Assembly (NCBI GenBank): GCA_031257455.1
Contig: JAIROQ010000193.1
Span: 1-7,125 of the forward strand
DNA length: 7,125 nucleotides
Source: Prevotellaceae bacterium
GTDB taxonomy: Bacteria; Bacteroidota; Bacteroidia; Bacteroidales; UBA932
Direction of reading: 5' to 3'
The first letter of the stretch is position 1. Each line of letters starts with the position of its first letter. Both the position numbers and the translations under genes were made by a program. Positions 4,818 to 7,125 of this stretch are shown here, one piece after another. The notes under the pieces are model-generated. The model saw only the letters and a program-made list of their open reading frames with translations, was not told the origin of the DNA and searched no databases.

Positions 4818-6149
4818 ATGAAAATTACTATTGTAGGAACGGGATATGTTGGATTGGTTACCGGCGCATGTTTTGCGGAAATGGGTACGCATGTGGACTG
4901 CATTGACATTGACACGAAGAAAATAGCCGGATTGAACAACGGTATTATCCCTATCTATGAACCGGGACTGGATAATTTGGTGCATAAGAATGCCGCCGCC
5001 GGACGCTTGAAGTTCGGCACGGATTTAACGGCGGTAATCGGCAACAGCGACATTGTGTTCAGCGCCGTAGGCACGCCGCCGGACGAAAACGGCAGCGCCG
5101 ATTTGAAATATGTACTGGACGTAGCCCGCACCGTAGGACGTTCCATAAACAAGTATGTGGTGTTCGTTACCAAAAGCACCGTGCCCGTAGGGACGGCGGA
5201 GCTGGTGCGTAAAACCATCCGTGAAGAACTGCAAAAACGCGGCGTGGAAATACCGTTCGATGTGGCTTCCAACCCAGAGTTTTTGAAAGAAGGCGCGGCG
5301 ATTGACGATTTCATGCGTCCCGACCGGATTGTGGTCGGCGTGGACAGCGACAAAGCAAAAACTTTCATGGAACAGCTCTACAAGCCGTTTACACTGAACG
5401 GGCATCCGGTGATTTTCATGGATATTGCCTCCGCCGAAATGACGAAATATGCCGCCAATGCCATGCTGGCTACACGTATCAGTTTCATGAACGATATTGC
5501 CAATTTGTGCGAGCGGGTGGGCGCGAATGTGCACGAAGTCCGCAGGGGGATTGGCAGCGACCCGCGTATCGGCGCGAAATTTCTGTATCCGGGCTGCGGA
5601 TACGGCGGTTCCTGTTTCCCGAAAGACGTCAAGGCATTGATAAAAACGGCAGCGGAACATCATTATGACATGCGCGTGCTACAGGCGGTCGAAGAGGTGA
5701 ACGAGCGGCAGAAAGAAATACTGTACCGGAAATTGGAAAAGCGGTTCAACGGCGAACTGAAAGGAAAAACCATTGCCCTCTGGGGCTTGTCCTTCAAACC
5801 GCAAACAGACGATATGCGGGAAGCGCCTTCGCTGACGCTGATTGAAAAACTGCTGGCGGCCGGCTGTACCGTGAAAACATACGACCCCGTAGCCATGCCG
5901 GAAGCAAAGCGGATAATCGGCGGAAAGGTCGGTTACGCTAAAGATATTTACGAAACGGCGCAGCAGGCTGACGCCATACTGTTGATTACCGAATGGAAAG
6001 AGTTCCGCCTCCCCGACTGGAACGCTATCAGGAACGCCATGAGGACGCCTGTTGTGCTTGACGGCCGCAATATTTACGACAGCGATGAATTGCAGCGCGC
6101 AGGGTTCGAGTATTACGGGCTGGGTAGTGGCAGTGGCAGTAGGCAGTAG
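4818..6149 (+). CDS. ugd: UDP-glucose 6-dehydrogenase
   Basis: Oxidises UDP-glucose twice with NAD+ to UDP-glucuronate in the cytoplasm, for capsule or exopolysaccharide. The 443 residues contain the N-terminal NAD-binding glycine motif GTGYVG (7-12), FSAVGTPP (81-88), TKSTVPVGT (118-126), NPEFLKEG (152-159), the central AEMTKYAANA (206-215, K210), the catalytic cysteine C266 in GGSCFPKD with D270, and the C-terminal domain with WGLSFKPQTDDMREAPS (322-338) and LDGRN (414-418). The start ATG fits the family beginning MKITIVGTGYVG and lies 4 bp after the inverted repeat. Transcription probably reads through from rfbB, since no good TAnnTTTG box is seen here. The natural C-terminus should end about residue 436. 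The last residues, GSGSGSRQ, and the TAG stop are encoded by the GGCAGT repeat array that begins around 6122. Confidence 0.96.
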   Translation: MKITIVGTGYVGLVTGACFAEMGTHVDCIDIDTKKIAGLNNGIIPIYEPGLDNLVHKNAAAGRLKFGTDLTAVIGNSDIVFSAVGTPPDENGSADLKYVLDVARTVGRSINKYVVFVTKSTVPVGTAELVRKTIREELQKRGVEIPFDVASNPEFLKEGAAIDDFMRPDRIVVGVDSDKAKTFMEQLYKPFTLNGHPVIFMDIASAEMTKYAANAMLATRISFMNDIANLCERVGANVHEVRRGIGSDPRIGAKFLYPGCGYGGSCFPKDVKALIKTAAEHHYDMRVLQAVEEVNERQKEILYRKLEKRFNGELKGKTIALWGLSFKPQTDDMREAPSLTLIEKLLAAGCTVKTYDPVAMPEAKRIIGGKVGYAKDIYETAQQADAILLITEWKEFRLPDWNAIRNAMRTPVVLDGRNIYDSDELQRAGFEYYGLGSGSGSRQ

Positions 6150-6220
6150 GCAGTAGGCAGTCGCAGTTGGCAGTAGGCAGTTGGCAGTGGCAGTGGCAGT
6201 AAACAGTAAATAGTAAACAA
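6122..6220 (+). repeat. GGCAGT tandem array (left flank of the S23 gene)
   Basis: About a dozen units of 6-7 bp, mainly GGCAGTA, GGCAGTT and GGCAGT, decay rightward into AACAGTA, AATAGTA and AACAATA just before the S23 start codon. The beginning of the array is translated as the tail of Ugd and holds its stop codon (6147-6149). The segment 6146-6167 has an inverted partner at 6606-6627. Confidence 0.9.
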
Positions 6221-6221
6221 T

Positions 6222-6596
6222 ATGGACAGGGGTTTTAAGACATTATTAGCATATCAAAAAGCATATAAGTCGGCAATGGAAATCTTTGCACTGTCAAAAC
6301 ATTTTCCAATGGAAAAACGATTTTCACTGACAGACCAGATTCGCCGTTCTTCCAGTTCTGTTTGTGCCAATATTGCGGAAGCCTACAGAAAACGTGTATA
6401 CATTAAATCCTATATGGCAAAACTGACGGATGCCGACAGCGAATGCAGTGAAACAATAGTATGGTTAAATTTTGCAAAAGATTGTAGTTATATTACCAAT
6501 GAAATATTAATATCAATCGAAGAAGTATATAATGAAATTGGAAAACTGATAGGATATATGTTAAATTGTCCTGAAAAATTTGGAGTAAAAATATAA
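6222..6596 (+). CDS. Four-helix-bundle protein, S23/IVP family
   Basis: A 124-residue, mostly helical protein of the family first found as the 23S rRNA intervening-sequence (IVS) protein, also annotated as four helix bundle protein or S23 ribosomal protein. Visible are LLAYQKAYKSAMEIF (8-22) for the first helix, FPMEKRFSLTDQIRRSSSSV with CANIAEAYRKR (28-58) as the signature across helix 2, then TDADSECSETIVWL with conserved acidic and serine positions, and a last helix ending in IGYMLN. Its role is not known; the fold is shared with the Avd accessory protein of diversity-generating retroelements, but no reverse transcriptase or variable repeat is here. Base composition is clearly more AT-rich than in ugd or the next gene, which fits an independent origin. 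It starts 72 nt after the ugd stop, has no visible Shine-Dalgarno site, and ends 3 nt before the next ATG. Confidence 0.85.
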   Translation: MDRGFKTLLAYQKAYKSAMEIFALSKHFPMEKRFSLTDQIRRSSSSVCANIAEAYRKRVYIKSYMAKLTDADSECSETIVWLNFAKDCSYITNEILISIEEVYNEIGKLIGYMLNCPEKFGVKI

Positions 6597-6599
6597 ATT

Positions 6600-7125
6600 A
6601 TGAATACTGCGACTGCCAACTGCCAACGGGTACTGATTACCGGCGGAGCCGGGTTCATCGGCTCCCACGTGGTGCGCCTTCTGGTGCGGAAGTACCCCGA
6701 CGCCCATTTCGTCAACCTCGACAACCTCACCTACGCGGGGAACCTGGCCAACCTCGACGACGTGGCGCACGAGCCGAACTACCGCTTCGTGAAAGCCGAT
6801 ATCTGCGACTACGCGCACATCCGACAAATTTTCGCCGAGCACCGGATTACCGGCGTCATCCACCTGGCGGCCGAGTCGCACGTCGATCGCTCCATCGCCG
6901 ACCCGTTCATTTTCGCCAAGACCAACGTACTGGGCACGCTCACGCTCCTGCAGGCGGCCAAAGAACACTGGAAGGACGACATGCAGGGAAAGTTGTTCTA
7001 CCACGTATCAACCGACGAGGTGTACGGCTCCTGAGACCACGGCGGCTTCTTCACGGAAACCACGCCCTACGACCCCAAATCGCCGTACTCGGCGTCGAAA
7101 GCCGGCTCCGACCACTTCGTGCGCG
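6600..7125 (+). pseudogene. rfbB: Second rfbB copy, in-frame stop, cut by window edge
   Basis: dTDP-glucose 4,6-dehydratase paralogue of the gene at 3663; about four fifths of aligned residues are identical in my manual alignment. The Rossmann GGAGFIG (15-21) and STDEVYG (137-143) are intact, but codon 145 is TGA (7032-7034). The reading continues in the same frame with [22 protein letters not shown] to the edge, so this is a nonsense change without frameshift. If translation stops there, the YxxxK catalytic pair is lost and the product is inactive. Nearly all third codon positions are G or C, unlike the first copy, suggesting a different source or recent arrival. The start is odd: MNTATANCQ is encoded by the inverted GGCAGT repeat (6606-6627) and replaces the usual short MK(R) leader; no other ATG or GTG start is available before the Rossmann motif. 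Read-through or a sequencing error at 7032 is possible. Confidence 0.8.
6606..6627 (-). repeat. Inverted GGCAGT repeat (right flank of the S23 gene)
   Basis: Read on the minus strand this is a short run of the GTTGGCAGT-type unit ending in GGCAGTCGCAGT. It pairs with 6146-6167 at 20 of 22 positions. It lies wholly inside the coding start of the second rfbB. Confidence 0.85.

Larger units (their letters stand above)
6146..6627. mobile_element. Candidate S23-carrying unit bounded by inverted repeats
   Basis: The segment 6146-6167 and the reverse complement of 6606-6627 agree at 20 of 22 positions, including 12 perfect (GGCAGTCGCAGT at 6156-6167 against ACTGCGACTGCC at 6606-6617). The unit is about 480 bp and its only gene is the four-helix-bundle protein. 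Its right end provides the start codon region of the following rfbB copy, and its left end provides the ugd stop. No transposase is present, and target-site duplication is not evident. The pattern parallels the unit at 4670-4813. Confidence 0.45.

Noticed and set aside
5025..5663. 212-codon open frame on the - strand
   Set aside because: It is antisense to ugd, including the catalytic cysteine region.
6122..6220. CRISPR-like appearance of the repeat array
   Set aside because: Units are 6-7 bp in direct tandem with no spacers and no cas gene nearby.
6222..6596. Diversity-generating retroelement accessory gene (Avd)
   Set aside because: It shares the four-helix-bundle fold, but there is no reverse transcriptase, template repeat or variable repeat in the window, and the signature fits the S23/IVP group.

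Overview
The window looks like part of a Bacteroidota chromosome, probably an uncultured Bacteroidales-type organism. Three start regions carry the Bacteroidota sigma -7 box TAnnTTTG, each 19-24 nt before the ATG, and no gene has a convincing Shine-Dalgarno site. The protein families (short ManC, cellobiose 2-epimerase, RfbB, Ugd, four-helix-bundle S23 protein) fit that phylum. The gene-poor spacers are filled with short tandem repeats of 7-10 bp.

Layout. Positions 1-566 hold no intact gene. They contain a run of mutually complementary segments (about 153-287) that could be a structured RNA or attenuator, a possible decayed reading frame (295-447) and a -7 box at 541. Then follow manC (567-1658, +), a cellobiose/N-acylglucosamine 2-epimerase (2858-1686, -) convergent with it, and a glyoxalase/VOC protein (3307-2927, -) that probably shares the epimerase's transcript from a well-formed promoter at 3358-3327. 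Positions 3335-3626 are a repeat-filled spacer with a MITE-like inverted-repeat block and an 18-bp perfect palindrome. Next come rfbB (3663-4685, +), a decayed GxxExxY-type fragment between inverted repeats (4670-4813), ugd (4818-6149, +), an S23/four-helix-bundle gene (6222-6596, +) between inverted GGCAGT repeats, and a second, GC-rich rfbB (6600 to the right edge) broken by an in-frame TGA at 7032.

Biology. ManC makes GDP-mannose, RfbB makes dTDP-4-keto-6-deoxyglucose (precursor of dTDP-rhamnose and related sugars), and Ugd makes UDP-glucuronate. Together they supply nucleotide sugars for capsule, O-antigen or exopolysaccharide. The epimerase acts on mannose- or glucose-containing disaccharides and could feed mannose-1-phosphate metabolism indirectly.

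Most unusual observation. Two spacers share one architecture: a small gene of a family with no obvious place in the pathway (a GxxExxY remnant and an S23 protein) is enclosed by inverted copies of a short, internally repetitive sequence. These repeats overlap the ends of the neighbouring genes: they supply the stop codons of rfbB and ugd and the start codon region of the second rfbB. This suggests small repeat-bounded insertion units that settle at gene boundaries. The idea is an inference from two cases in one window.
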